NCBI GenBank assembly: GCA_035222895.1
Contig: JAVYIG010000036.1
Location: 1-64,000, forward strand
Source of the DNA: Strongylocentrotus droebachiensis
Taxonomy: Eukaryota > Echinodermata > Echinoidea > Camarodonta > Strongylocentrotidae
Direction of reading: 5' to 3'
DNA length: 64,000 bases
Shown: piece after piece, positions 38,801 through 53,800 of the stretch
Position numbering within the stretch: position 1 is the first letter of the stretch
How the letters are laid out: every line of letters begins with the position of its first letter
Notes under the pieces: model-generated
Told to the model about the DNA's origin: nothing
Database searches by the model: none
Seen by the model: the letters and a program-made list of their open reading frames with translations, nothing else
Position numbers and translations under genes: made by a program

Positions 38801-41800
38801 GTGTTGCATTTGCAACGTATGTTGTCCTCGTACATTTGGTAATTTTCAAACGTGTGAGACGCGACATTTTGAGAGACAAAAGGGCCTGTATCATTCCACT
38901 TGGAAATGAATAGTGGATCATACCTATCATATTTGGTAAATTGTAGGATGGTCTCATTCTACTACCAGTTTGAGTTGAATTCTGTATTTCTTAGAAAAAT
39001 TACGACTACCGTACAAAAAGGGGCGTGAGAGACACGACAAATTTTGGACATGGTTTTTGGACTGCTATCAGTGATAATTTTATTCGTGCCCAACTAAACC
39101 TCCGACACTTCCATGACTGCTGGTACTTGTGTACTAGTAGTGTACCTTTCTAAAATATATAGTCGTAATAAATCATCTCGTCTCAGTGATAAATGATTCT
39201 CCCCTAAATACTGTGAGAGACGCGACATCCAAATCGTGAGAGACGCGACATGTCCACTTTAACTTAAATTTTTGATACTTTCTCATCAATAGGCAACAGT
39301 GATAGCACCTCAAATTGAAAGATATTAACCATTTCTTACTATCTGGTCCAAATTTGATTGATGAAATAATGCAAGAGAGGAGAAATATAGAATTTTCTAA
39401 CATTTTGTGAAGCCCAGTCCCACATGTACAATTTTTTGTGCAGTTTTCATTTCTCCTATAAGGAGAAGGCGGACATCCAAAAATGTTGTGAAAAATGAAA
39501 AATCATATTGTATTCACATGGTACGTGAAAGAAAATTGCCCAAAAATATCATAAGTTTTGAAATACGGCCAATTGACAATTTAAAAAAATGTCCACTTAC
39601 ATGTATGTTTGAAAATGACCATTTATGGAATTTTGAGCTGTTACCTATTCAATACAATGTCCTCATAACTTTGCGCAATCTTGATCTGTGTGAAATACCT
39701 TTGCAATATAAAGTCCTCATGTGTTGCTGCAAACTTGATTTGTGTTTCCTATATATCAATGCTCGTAAGTTTACAGAAACTTGATCAGGAAAAAAGTGTT
39801 CTTCTTGAACGACAATGGGGATGAAACTTTCCGAGTGGACCACCTATGCGTGCTCGTATTGGATATGAAATATGGCAACGACCACATTGGACTGAATATA
39901 TCCAGGGCATTTTAGGGGAAGATTGTACCAGTGAGCTTGTCGGAAACCTGTCATTTATCCAGTAGAAAGCCAAATTTTGTCTTCAGCAATGCTAGAGAAA
40001 TTGAGGATATCTTTTCGATAAATATGCTTATTTATGCAAATTAGCCCAATCCATTGTTCATAACGGATGCTAGCACTAGACATGTACCTGATAGATTTTA
40101 CCACTTTTTAATGCACTTACAGATTACAAACATAGGGTAAGACACCAAATCCAAACAAAAAGACGTACAAATCACAAAGTTATAGCTGAAAGTGTGATCT
40201 GGGGGCAAAGTGGCGGCCATTTTGGATTTTGGTTGGACCCCAAGCCAAAAATGTTGTTATTCCATGTTGAGATAGAGTATTAAATGGAATACAAAAAAAG
40301 TTGCAAAAACAAAATGACCAAAAAAGAATTTTTCACCCCTGGATAGCCCACTCCTACTAGTAATCACTTTTCCTGTCTGTTGGTTTTGTTCAACTTGCTC
40401 TTGTTTTTCTACTTGTTGATCAATTTCGTTCACACTTCGAACAAATGATCCTCAGGTAATACCAGACATGAAGTGATAAAGATGTTGAGGTCAAAGGTCA
40501 TCTATTGTTTGGTTGCCCTCCACCGACCAATTCTTTGAAATTAGCCCGACCTGATTATTTATATTTTTTTAATTTGTTTTAAAACTTTTCATTCACATAG
40601 AAATTCATAAATGGCCATGCGTTTTGAACTCGCCTCCTTTTGTGTTACCATCCCCCAAAATTAAAGCTGACAGTCACGCACCTTTCAGCATAAAAATGCC
40701 AATAACTTTAAAAATATTAACTCTTTCCCTGCAAAAGTATACATTTTCTGAAAGGAAATACCCTGAGGATTTCAAAAATGCCATTGAAAATGGGATAGGG
40801 TGGAGTTGTAAAATGTTATGATTGAAAATATTTGAAGTGTGATGATTCCAAAAATACATTTCAAAATATATCTAGATCTGCAATTCCTTTACCCTGACTG
40901 TTAGTTTCTCATCATATTTGAATTGTTCAGGAAATTCCCTTTCAGATGATATCGAATTGTATGGGGTATCTCTATTCTATAATAGAAATATTAATATGCA
41001 AATATACGCAAATTCTCAGCACACAAAATTGTCAATTTGGAGGTTAAATTTACAAAAAAAGTGATTACTAACAAAATAAAAATAATAAACATCAGCAAAT
41101 AAAAGCACACTTAATTACCTTTAATTCAAGACCAAAACCATAGGTCTAGCCCCATGTATACCGAAATTATGAACGTTTAAAGCAAAAAACCCTTAAAATG
41201 CATTGTCTCCATAGAGTTTGTGTGTGTTAGTATGGTGGAATGTGACATTTTTATCACATAATTCAAGAAAAATAATACTTATCAATAATAAGTGTATATA
41301 CATAATGTAGCAGGCATCATTACCTTCAATATGAGACCAAAATCAATTGAATAGCCCCATGTTTGCCAAAGTTATTTACGTTAAACTGTTTCGCATGTCG
41401 CTCCCATAGATATACTGTGTACCGCTCCCCCCCCCCCCAACCGACTTCGCCATGTGTCATTCTATCTTACGTAGCGTCGTTATTTTACGCGCAAACGAGT
41501 TTATATTTGCAGATGTGATAGTTCTGTTAATTAGCTTTAGAATGCTACCAAATTCAAGACTATTACCCTATTTTTTAGGAAAGATATTAACATTTATAGA
41601 CAATGAAAGGTGAAAAAGCGTAAAAAAACCAACATTTTGGGGTGGTGAGTTCAAAACACATGGCCAAAAATACATATGAAATATGTTTTTCAAAGAGTCA
41701 TTAAAAATAGTCTATTGGAATTTCTTGGCCCCTCAGTAATTATTTTCCAACAGACAGCAATAGCCATCTGTTTCTGGTGAATAATTTAATTTGGGGGGAT

Positions 41801-44800
41801 TTCTAGGGTCCTGGCGAGTTAGAGGCCAGAGATTTTGGTCCAATTTTTCATATAAGATGTCAAAACTAAAAATAAATACAAAAAAAAATAAAAAAATGTC
41901 CGACCGACCGACACTATTTTTCAAAAATGGCATTCTTGGGCGACCAAACAATTTTTTTTTTCTTGGCCTAAGTGAGTTGAGAACTTCCAGTACTGTTTAC
42001 TATAGATCTTATTCTTGGTTTGTTCACTCTCTCCAGGATTGATGCATCAGATAGCAATTCTTGCCTCGCTAGGTGGGTCAACGATGATCATGTGCATCCA
42101 AATAGCATCATGAAAAAGGTTGCATTTGATAATAACTCCCCACATTTGTGCTTGTTTGCTTTGGTGGACCTTAAAGAAGGTGTGGAACTAACATACGACT
42201 ATGGAGTAAAGAATTTACCTTGGCGGCAGGTAAATGGAACATGTTCTTGTTTGCTTATATTCTAATGTATGCACTTGGTAAAAGGTGAATCTTAATGGGA
42301 AGCTTGCTTATGAAGTAACCTAATGCTATTAGACCTTTGACATTCAAGATAATTATAATGTGATAAAAGAAAGAAGTGTACCTCAATTTTTGTAAATGAC
42401 TAAATGTTGCTATATAATTAGACCTCACATTGAAAGACAGATCCACATTTCAGAATAAACCCTCAAAAAAAAAAAAAACCTTCAGGAAAATTTTCTGTTA
42501 ATGATGATTTATTAATTGTTTTCAAATTAAAAAGTAATTTGAAGTGCCTTGTTAGCTAAGAAAATAAAAGAAGGACAAAAAAATGTTTGCCAAACATGGT
42601 TCTGATACCTTTTATCCTCAAATTGGCCCCCCCCCCCCTCAAAAAAAAAATGATGGCAATGGTGAGCGTAATAATCATCTTTACTATGGAGTCGTTACTA
42701 TGTTTATGATACATACATGTATAATACCATACCTGTAGATGCCTTATTTGCACTTCCGTATTCGGCCAGAACAGAAAAGAAAAGAAACAAAAATGGGGAC
42801 AAGGTGAAATATAAAAAGGGGGAAAAAAAAAAAAAAAAGTTTAAAAAATGCAAGAAAATAAATGGAAAGAAAAGGGGTAAACAAAAAAGATGGCAATGAT
42901 GAAATGTTTCATGTCTTTCTCTCATGTATTGTAGCCCAGTCTGGAAAAGGAAAAGAACATACCATCTTCGGTAAGTATAGAGATCCTCAATTAGTGTGTT
43001 GAAATTGCTTATTATTAAAACATGCATGTCCTCTCTTGAATATGTAAACAATTTCTATGTCAAATATGCAGTGTACATGTATTGTTCTCAAACACTTATG
43101 GAAACAAGTTCATTGTTGCATTGCAGTGTAATACAGATTTAACAGTTAGCACCCATATATCTCACAGAATTGCTCATTGAATATAAACCGGAGAGATCAT
43201 TACGTTCTCGTAAAAGATCAATGTTCACTGTACCTAAAACTGCAACAAAATCATATGGTGAGAGATAATTTTCACATGAAGCATCTATTTTATAGAATAG
43301 CCTACCAAACTACTTCACAAATATCACACCATATGACAAATTCAGGAGTAACCTAAAAACTTATCTCTTTGAAACCCAATAACCTTAGTGATAATCCCAG
43401 CTCTTCTGATTTCTTTCACACTTCTATTTCTGTTTAAGCGCATAGGGACTTTCTCATGATTGTGTTATGCGCTATATAAAAATATTTCATTATTATTATT
43501 ATTTTATTATGCAAACAAGTGTTACTATCGAATTGTTACAATGTTTATGATACCTGTTGATGCCTTATTTGCCTTCTCGTATTCGGGCAGAACAGAAAAG
43601 AAAAGGAACAAAAATGCGGACAAAGTGAAATATAAAAAGGGAAAAGGAAAGAAAAAGAAAGTTTTAAAAATACAAGAAAATAAATGGAAAGAAAAGGGGT
43701 AAACAAACAAAAAATGACAATGATGAAATATTTCATGTCTTTCTCTCATGTATTGTAGCCCAGTCTGGAAAAGGAAAAGAACATACCATCTTCGGTAAGT
43801 ATAGAGAACCTCAATTAGTGTGTTGAAATTGCTTAGTATTAAAACATGCACGTCCTCTCTTGAATATATAAACAATTTCTTTGTCAAATATGCAGTGTAC
43901 ATGTATTGTTCTCAAACATTTATGAAAACAAGTTCATTGTTGCATTGCAGTGTAATACAGATTTAACAGTTAGCACCCATATATCTCACAGAATTGCTCA
44001 TTGAATATAAACCGGAGAGATCATTACATTCTCGTAAAAGATCAATGTTCACTGTACCTAAAACTGCAACAAAATCATATGGTGAGAGATAATTTTCACA
44101 TGAAGCATCTATTTTATGGAATAGCCTACCAAACTACTTCACAAATATTACACCATATGACAAATTCAGGAGTAACCTAAAAACTTATCTCTTTGAAACC
44201 CAATAACCTTAGTGATAATCCCAGCTCTTCTGATTTCTTTCACACTTCTATTTCTGTTTAAGCGCATAGGGACTTTCTCATGATTGTGTTATGCGCTATA
44301 TAAAAATATTTCATTATTATTATTATTTTATTATGCAAACAAGTGTTACTATCGAATTGTTACAATGTTTATAATACCTGTAGATGCCTTATTTACCTTC
44401 GCGTATTCGGGCAGAACAGAAAAGAAAAGGAACAAAAATGGGGTCAAGGTGAAATATAAAAAGGGGGAAAAAAAGAAAAAGAAAGTTTTAAAAATACAAG
44501 AAAATAAATGGAAAGAAAAGGGGTAAACAAAAAAAGATGGCAATGATGAAATGTTTCATGTCTTTCTCTCATGTATTGTAGCCCAGTCTGGAAAAGGAAA
44601 AGAACATACCATCTTCGGTAAGTATAGAGATCCTCAATTAGTGTGTTGAAATTGCTTAGTATTAAAACATGCATGTCCTCTCTTGAATATGTAAACAATT
44701 TCTATGTCAAATATGCAGTGTACATGTATTGTTCTCAAACACTTATGGAAACAAGTTCATTGTTGCATTGCAGTGTAATCTAACAGATTTATGCAAACAA

Positions 44801-47800
44801 GTGTTACTATCAAATTGTTACAATGTTTATGATACCTGTAGATGCCTTATTTCCACTTGCGTATTCGGGCAGAATAGAAAAGAAAAGGAACTAAAATGGG
44901 GACAAGTTGAAATATAAAAAAGGAAAAGAAAAGAAAAGTAAAGTTTTAAAAATACAAGAAAATAAATGGAAAGAAAAGGGGTAAACAAAAAAAGATTGCA
45001 ATGATGAAATGTTTCATGTCTTTCTCTCATGTATTGTAGCCCAGTCTGGAAAAGGAAAAGAACATACCATCTTCGGTAAGTATAGAGATCCTCAATTAGT
45101 GTTTTGAAATTGCTTAGTATTAAAACATGCATGTCCTCTCTTGAATATGTAAACAATTTCTATGTCAAATATGCAGTGTACATGTATTGTTCTCAAACAC
45201 TTATGGAAACAAGTTCATTGTTGCATTGCAGTGTAATACAGATTTAACAGTTAGCACCCATATATCTCACAGAATTGCTCATTGAATATAAACCGGAGAG
45301 ATCATTACGTTCTCGTAAAAGATCAATGTTCACTGTACCTAAAACTGCAACAAAATCATATGGTGAGAGATCATTTTCACATGAAGCATCTATTTTATGG
45401 AATAGCCTACCAAACTACTTCACAAATATCACACCATATGACAAATTTAGGAGTAACCTAAAAACTTATCTCTTTGAAACCCAATAACCTTAGTGATAAT
45501 CCCAGCTCTTCTGATTTCTTTCACACTTCTATTTTTGTTTAAGCGCATAGGGACTTTCTCATGATTGTGTTATGCGCTATATAAAGTTATTTCATTATTA
45601 TTATTTTTTTATTATGCAAACAAGTGTTACAATCGAATTGTTACAATGTTTATGATACCTGTAGATGCCTTATTTGCCTTCTCGTATTCGGGCAGAACAG
45701 AAAAGAAAAGGAACAAAAATGCGGACAAAGTGAAATATAAAAAGGGAAAAGGAAAGAAAAAGAAAGTTTTAAAAATACAAGAAAATAAATGGAAAGAAAA
45801 GGGGTAAAAAAAAAAAAAATGACAATGATGAAATGTTTCATGTCTTTCTCTCATGTATTGTAGCCCAGTCTGGAAAAGGAAAAGAACATACCATCTTCGG
45901 TAAGTATAGAGAACCTCAATTAGTGTGTTGAAATTGCTTAGTATTAAAACATGAACGTCCTCTCTTGAATATGTAAACAATTTCTTTGTCAAATATGCAG
46001 TGTACATGTATTGTTCTCAAACATTTATGAAAACAAGTTCATTGTTGCATTGCAGTGTAATACAGATTTAACAGTTAGCACCCATATATCTCACAGAATT
46101 GCTCATTGAATATAAACCGGAGAGATCATTACGTTCTCGTAAAAGATCAATGTTCACTGTACCTAAAACTGCAACAAAATCATATGGTGAGAGATAATTT
46201 TCACATGAAGCATCTATTTTATGGAATAGCCTACCAAACTACTTCACAAATATCACACCTTATGACAAATTCAGGAGTAACCTAAAAACTTATCTCTTTG
46301 AAACCCAATAACCTTAGTGATAATCCCAGCTCTTCTGATTTCTTTCACACTTCTATTTCTGTTTAAGCGCATAGGGACTTTCTCATGATTGTGTTATGCG
46401 CTATATAAAAATATTTCATTATTATTATTATTTTATTATGCAAACAAGTGTTACTATCGAATTGTTACAATGTTTATAATACCTGTAGATACCTTATTTG
46501 CCTTCTCTTATTCGGGCAGAACAGAAAAGAAAAGGAACAAAAATGCGGACAAAGTGAAATATAAAAAGGGAAAAGGAAAGAAAAAGAGAATTTTAAAAAT
46601 ACAAGAAAATAAATGGAAAGAAAAGGGGTAAAAAAAAAAGATGGCAATGATGAAATGTTTCATGTCTTTCTCTCATGTATTGTAGCCCAGTCTGGAAAAG
46701 GAAAAGAACATACCATCTTCGGTAAGTATAGAGATCCTCAATTAGTGTGTTGAAATTGCTTAGTATTAAAACATGCATGTCCTCTCTTGAATATGTAAAC
46801 AATTTCTATGTCAAATATGCAGTGTACATGTATTGTTCTCAAACACTTATGGAAACAAGTCCATTGTTGCATTGCAGTGTAATCTAACAGATTTATGCAA
46901 ACAAGTGTTACTATCAAATTGTTACAATGTTTATGATACCTGTAGATGCCTTATTTCCACTTGCGTATTCGGGCAGAATAGAAAAGAAAAAGAACTATAA
47001 TGGGGACAAGTTGAAATATAAAAAGGGAAAAGAAAAGAAAAGATAAGTTTTAAAAATACAAGAAAATAAATGGAAAGAAAAGGGATAAACAAAAAAAGAT
47101 TGCAATGATGAAATGTTTCATGGCTTTCTCTCATGTATTGTAGCCCAGTCTGGAAAAGGAAAAGAACATACCATCTTCGGTAAGTATAGAGATCCTCAAT
47201 TAGTGTGTTGAAATTGCTTAGTATTAAAACATGCACGTCCTCTCTTGAATATGTAAACAATTTCTATGTCAAATATGCAGTGTACATGTATTGTTCTCAA
47301 ACACTTATGGAAACAAGTTCATTGTTGCATTGCAGTGTAATACAGATTTAACAGTTAGCACCCATATATCTCACAGAATTGCTCATTGAATATAAACCGG
47401 AGAGATCATTACGTTCCCGTAAAAGATCAATGTTCACTGTACCTAAAACTGCAACAAAATCATATGGTGAGAGATCATTTTCACATGAAGCATCTATTTT
47501 ATGGAATAGCCTACCAAACTACTTCACAAATATCACACCATATGACAAATTCAGGAGTAACCTAAAAACTTATCTCTTTGAAACCCAATAACCTTAGTGA
47601 TAATCCCAGCTCTTCTGATTTCTTTCACACTTCTATTTCTGTTTAAGCGCATAGGGACTTTCTCATGATTGTGTTATGCGCTATATAAAAATATTTCATT
47701 ATTATTATTATTTTATTATGCAAACAAGTGTTACTATCGAATTGTTACAATGTTTATGATACCTGTTGATGCCTTATTTGCCTTTTCGTATTCGGGCAGA

Positions 47801-50800
47801 ACAGAAAAGAAAAGGAACAAAAATGCGGACAAAGTGAAATATAAAAAGGGAAAAGAAAAGAAAAGATAAGTTTTAAAAAATACAAGAAAATAAATGGAAA
47901 GAAAAGGGGTAAACAAAAAGAGATTGCAATGATGAAATGTTTCATGTCTTTCTCTCATGTATTGTAGCCCAGTCTGGAAAAGGAAAAGAACATACCATCT
48001 TCGGTAAGTATAGAGATCCTCAATTAGTGTGTTGAAATTGCTTAGTATTAAAACATGCACGTCCTCTCTTGAATATGTAAACAATTTCTATGTCAAATTT
48101 GCAGTGTACATGTATTGTTCTCAAACACTTATGGAAACAAGTTCATTGTTGCATTGCAGTGTAATACAGATTTAACAGTAAGCACCCATATATCTCACAG
48201 AATTGCTCATTGAATATAAACCAGAGAGATCATTACGTTCTCGTAAAAGATCAATGTTCACTGTACCTAAAACTGCAACAAAATCATATGGTGAGAGATC
48301 ATTTTCACATGAAGCATCTATTTTATGGAATAGCCTACCAAACTACTTCACAAATATCACACCATATGACAAATTCAGGAGTAACCTAAAAACTTATCTC
48401 TTTGAAACCCAATAACCTTAGTGATAATCCCAGCTCTTCTAATTTCTTTCACACTTCTATTTCTGTTTAAGCGCATAGGGACTTTCTCATGATTGTGTTA
48501 TGCGCTATATAAAAATATTTCATTATTATTATTATTTTATTATGCAAACAAGTGTTACTATCGAATTGTTACAATGTTTATGATACCTGTTGATGCCTTA
48601 TTTGCCTTCTCGTATTCGGGCAGAACAGAAAAGAAAAGGAACAAAAATGCGGACAAAGTGAAATATAAAAAGGGAAAAGGAAAGAAAAAGAAAGTTTTAA
48701 AAATACAAGAAAATAAATGGAAAGAAAAGGGGTAAACAAACAAAAAATGACAATGATGAAATATTTCATGTCTTTCTCTCATGTATTGTAGCCCAGTCTG
48801 GAAAAGGAAAAGAACATACCATCTTCGGTAAGTATAGAGAACCTCAATTAGTGTGTTGAAATTGCTTAGTATTAAAACATGCACGTCCTCTCTTGAATAT
48901 ATAAACAATTTCTTTGTCAAATATGCAGTGTACATGTATTGTTCTCAAACATTTATGAAAACAAGTTCATTGTTGCATTGCAGTGTAATACAGATTTAAC
49001 AGTTAGCACCCATATATCTCACAGAATTGCTCATTGAATATAAACCGGAGAGATCATTACATTCTCGTAAAAGATCAATGTTCACTGTACCTAAAACTGC
49101 AACAAAATCATATGGTGAGAGATAATTTTCACATGAAGCATCTATTTTATGGAATAGCCTACCAAACTACTTCACAAATATTACACCATATGACAAATTC
49201 AGGAGTAACCTAAAAACTTATCTCTTTGAAACCCAATAACCTTAGTGATAATCCCAGCTCTTCTGATTTCTTTCACACTTCTATTTCTGTTTAAGCGCAT
49301 AGGGACTTTCTCATGATTGTGTTATGCGCTATATAAAAATATTTCATTATTATTATTATTTTATTATGCAAACAAGTGTTACTATCGAATTGTTACAATG
49401 TTTATAATACCTGTAGATGCCTTATTTACCTTCGCGTATTCGGGCAGAACAGAAAAGAAAAGGAACAAAAATGGGGTCAAGGTGAAATATAAAAAGGGGG
49501 AAAAAAAGAAAAAGAAAGTTTTAAAAATACAAGAAAATAAATGGAAAGAAAAGGGGTAAACAAAAAAAGATGGCAATGATGAAATGTTTCATGTCTTTCT
49601 CTCATGTATTGTAGCCCAGTCTGGAAAAGGAAAAGAACATACCATCTTCGGTAAGTATAGAGATCCTCAATTAGTGTGTTGAAATTGCTTAGTATTAAAA
49701 CATGCATGTCCTCTCTTGAATATGTAAACAATTTCTATGTCAAATATGCAGTGTACATGTATTGTTCTCAAACACTTATGGAAACAAGTTCATTGTTGCA
49801 TTGCAGTGTAATCTAACAGATTTATGCAAACAAGTGTTACTATCAAATTGTTACAATGTTTATGATACCTGTAGATGCCTTATTTCCACTTGCGTATTCG
49901 GGCAGAATAGAAAAGAAAAGGAACTAAAATGGGGACAAGTTGAAATATAAAAAAGGAAAAGAAAAGAAAAGTAAAGTTTTAAAAATACAAGAAAATAAAT
50001 GGAAAGAAAAGGGGTAAACAAAAAAAGATTGCAATGATGAAATGTTTCATGTCTTTCTCTCATGTATTGTAGCCCAGTCTGGAAAAGGAAAAGAACATAC
50101 CATCTTCGGTAAGTATAGAGATCCTCAATTAGTGTTTTGAAATTGCTTAGTATTAAAACATGCATGTCCTCTCTTGAATATGTAAACAATTTCTATGTCA
50201 AATATGCAGTGTACATGTATTGTTCTCAAACACTTATGGAAACAAGTTCATTGTTGCATTGCAGTGTAATACAGATTTAACAGTTAGCACCCATATATCT
50301 CACAGAATTGCTCATTGAATATAAACCGGAGAGATCATTACGTTCTCGTAAAAGATCAATGTTCACTGTACCTAAAACTGCAACAAAATCATATGGTGAG
50401 AGATCATTTTCACATGAAGCATCTATTTTATGGAATAGCCTACCAAACTACTTCACAAATATCACACCATATGACAAATTTAGGAGTAACCTAAAAACTT
50501 ATCTCTTTGAAACCCAATAACCTTAGTGATAATCCCAGCTCTTCTGATTTCTTTCACACTTCTATTTTTGTTTAAGCGCATAGGGACTTTCTCATGATTG
50601 TGTTATGCGCTATATAAAGTTATTTCATTATTATTATTTTTTTATTATGCAAACAAGTGTTACAATCGAATTGTTACAATGTTTATGATACCTGTAGATG
50701 CCTTATTTGCCTTCTCGTATTCGGGCAGAACAGAAAAGAAAAGGAACAAAAATGCGGACAAAGTGAAATATAAAAAGGGAAAAGGAAAGAAAAAGAAAGT

Positions 50801-53800
50801 TTTAAAAATACAAGAAAATAAATGGAAAGAAAAGGGGTAAAAAAAAAAAAAATGACAATGATGAAATGTTTCATGTCTTTCTCTCATGTATTGTAGCCCA
50901 GTCTGGAAAAGGAAAAGAACATACCATCTTCGGTAAGTATAGAGAACCTCAATTAGTGTGTTGAAATTGCTTAGTATTAAAACATGAACGTCCTCTCTTG
51001 AATATGTAAACAATTTCTTTGTCAAATATGCAGTGTACATGTATTGTTCTCAAACATTTATGAAAACAAGTTCATTGTTGCATTGCAGTGTAATACAGAT
51101 TTAACAGTTAGCACCCATATATCTCACAGAATTGCTCATTGAATATAAACCGGAGAGATCATTACGTTCTCGTAAAAGATCAATGTTCACTGTACCTAAA
51201 ACTGCAACAAAATCATATGGTGAGAGATAATTTTCACATGAAGCATCTATTTTATGGAATAGCCTACCAAACTACTTCACAAATATCACACCTTATGACA
51301 AATTCAGGAGTAACCTAAAAACTTATCTCTTTGAAACCCAATAACCTTAGTGATAATCCCAGCTCTTCTGATTTCTTTCACACTTCTATTTCTGTTTAAG
51401 CGCATAGGGACTTTCTCATGATTGTGTTATGCGCTATATAAAAATATTTCATTATTATTATTATTTTATTATGCAAACAAGTGTTACTATCGAATTGTTA
51501 CAATGTTTATAATACCTGTAGATACCTTATTTGCCTTCTCTTATTCGGGCAGAACAGAAAAGAAAAGGAACAAAAATGCGGACAAAGTGAAATATAAAAA
51601 GGGAAAAGGAAAGAAAAAGAGAATTTTAAAAATACAAGAAAATAAATGGAAAGAAAAGGGGTAAAAAAAAAAGATGGCAATGATGAAATGTTTCATGTCT
51701 TTCTCTCATGTATTGTAGCCCAGTCTGGAAAAGGAAAAGAACATACCATCTTCGGTAAGTATAGAGATCCTCAATTAGTGTGTTGAAATTGCTTAGTATT
51801 AAAACATGCATGTCCTCTCTTGAATATGTAAACAATTTCTATGTCAAATATGCAGTGTACATGTATTGTTCTCAAACACTTATGGAAACAAGTCCATTGT
51901 TGCATTGCAGTGTAATCTAACAGATTTATGCAAACAAGTGTTACTATCAAATTGTTACAATGTTTATGATACCTGTAGATGCCTTATTTCCACTTGCGTA
52001 TTCGGGCAGAATAGAAAAGAAAAAGAACTATAATGGGGACAAGTTGAAATATAAAAAGGGAAAAGAAAAGAAAAGATAAGTTTTAAAAATACAAGAAAAT
52101 AAATGGAAAGAAAAGGGATAAACAAAAAAAGATTGCAATGATGAAATGTTTCATGGCTTTCTCTCATGTATTGTAGCCCAGTCTGGAAAAGGAAAAGAAC
52201 ATACCATCTTCGGTAAGTATAGAGATCCTCAATTAGTGTGTTGAAATTGCTTAGTATTAAAACATGCACGTCCTCTCTTGAATATGTAAACAATTTCTAT
52301 GTCAAATATGCAGTGTACATGTATTGTTCTCAAACACTTATGGAAACAAGTTCATTGTTGCATTGCAGTGTAATACAGATTTAACAGTTAGCACCCATAT
52401 ATCTCACAGAATTGCTCATTGAATATAAACCGGAGAGATCATTACGTTCCCGTAAAAGATCAATGTTCACTGTACCTAAAACTGCAACAAAATCATATGG
52501 TGAGAGATCATTTTCACATGAAGCATCTATTTTATGGAATAGCCTACCAAACTACTTCACAAATATCACACCATATGACAAATTCAGGAGTAACCTAAAA
52601 ACTTATCTCTTTGAAACCCAATAACCTTAGTGATAATCCCAGCTCTTCTGATTTCTTTCACACTTCTATTTCTGTTTAAGCGCATAGGGACTTTCTCATG
52701 ATTGTGTTATGCGCTATATAAAAATATTTCATTATTATTATTATTTTATTATGCAAACAAGTGTTACTATCGAATTGTTACAATGTTTATGATACCTGTT
52801 GATGCCTTATTTGCCTTTTCGTATTCGGGCAGAACAGAAAAGAAAAGGAACAAAAATGCGGACAAAGTGAAATATAAAAAGGGAAAAGGAAAGAAAAAGA
52901 GAATTTTAAAAATACAAGAAAATAAATGGAGAGAAAAGGGGTAAACAAAAAAAGATGGCAATGATGAAATGTTTCATGTCTTTCTCTCATGTATTGTAGC
53001 CCAGTCTGGAAAAGGAAAAGAACATACCATCTTCGGTAAGTATAGAGATCCTCAATTAGTGTGTTGAAATTGCTTAGTATTAAAACATGCATGTCCTCTC
53101 TTGAATATGTAAACAATTTCTATGTCAAATATGCAGTGTACATGTATTGTTCTCAAACACTTATGGAAACAAGTCCATTGTTGCATTGCAGTGTAATCTA
53201 ACAGATTTATGCAAACAAGTGTTACTATCAAATTGTTACAATGTTTATGATACCTGTAGATGCCTTATTTCCACTTGCATATTCGGGCAGAATAGAAAAG
53301 AAAAGGAACTAAAATGGGGACAAGTTGAAATATAAAAAGGGAAAAGAAAAGAAAAGATAAGTTTTAAAAAATACAAGAAAATAAATGGAAAGAAAAGGGG
53401 TAAACAAAAAGAGATTGCAATGATGAAATGTTTCATGTCTTTCTCTCATGTATTGTAGCCCAGTCTGGAAAAGGAAAAGAACATACCATCTTCGGTAAGT
53501 ATAGAGATCCTCAATTAGTGTGTTGAAATTGCTTAGTATTAAAACATGCACGTCCTCTCTTGAATATGTAAACAATTTCTATGTCAAATTTGCAGTGTAC
53601 ATGTATTGTTCTCAAACACTTATGGAAACAAGTTCATTGTTGCATTGCAGTGTAATACAGATTTAACAGTAAGCACCCATATATCTCACAGAATTGCTCA
53701 TTGAATATAAACCAGAGAGATCATTACGTTCTCGTAAAAGATCAATGTTCACTGTACCTAAAACTGCAACAAAATCATATGGTGAGAGATCATTTTCACA

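Larger units (their letters stand above)
21870..40363. mobile_element. 18.5-kb TIR-bounded insertion in the SET intron
   Basis: TAGGAGTGGGCTAT at 21877-21890 is mirrored by ATAGCCCACTCCTA at 40343-40356. CTAGTAA flanks both sides (21870-21876 and 40357-40363) as a target duplication. Inside the ends the arms remain related as inverted repeats. Left tttttgcaac and attttggcttagggtc match right complements of gttgcaaaaa and accccaagccaaaaat. A block around tgccatatttcatatccagtac (22478) recurs inverted near 39860. Removing the insert would leave an intron of about 1.9 kb. No transposase is recognised, so the superfamily is unknown. The element could also be a composite of nested insertions. Confidence 0.65.
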
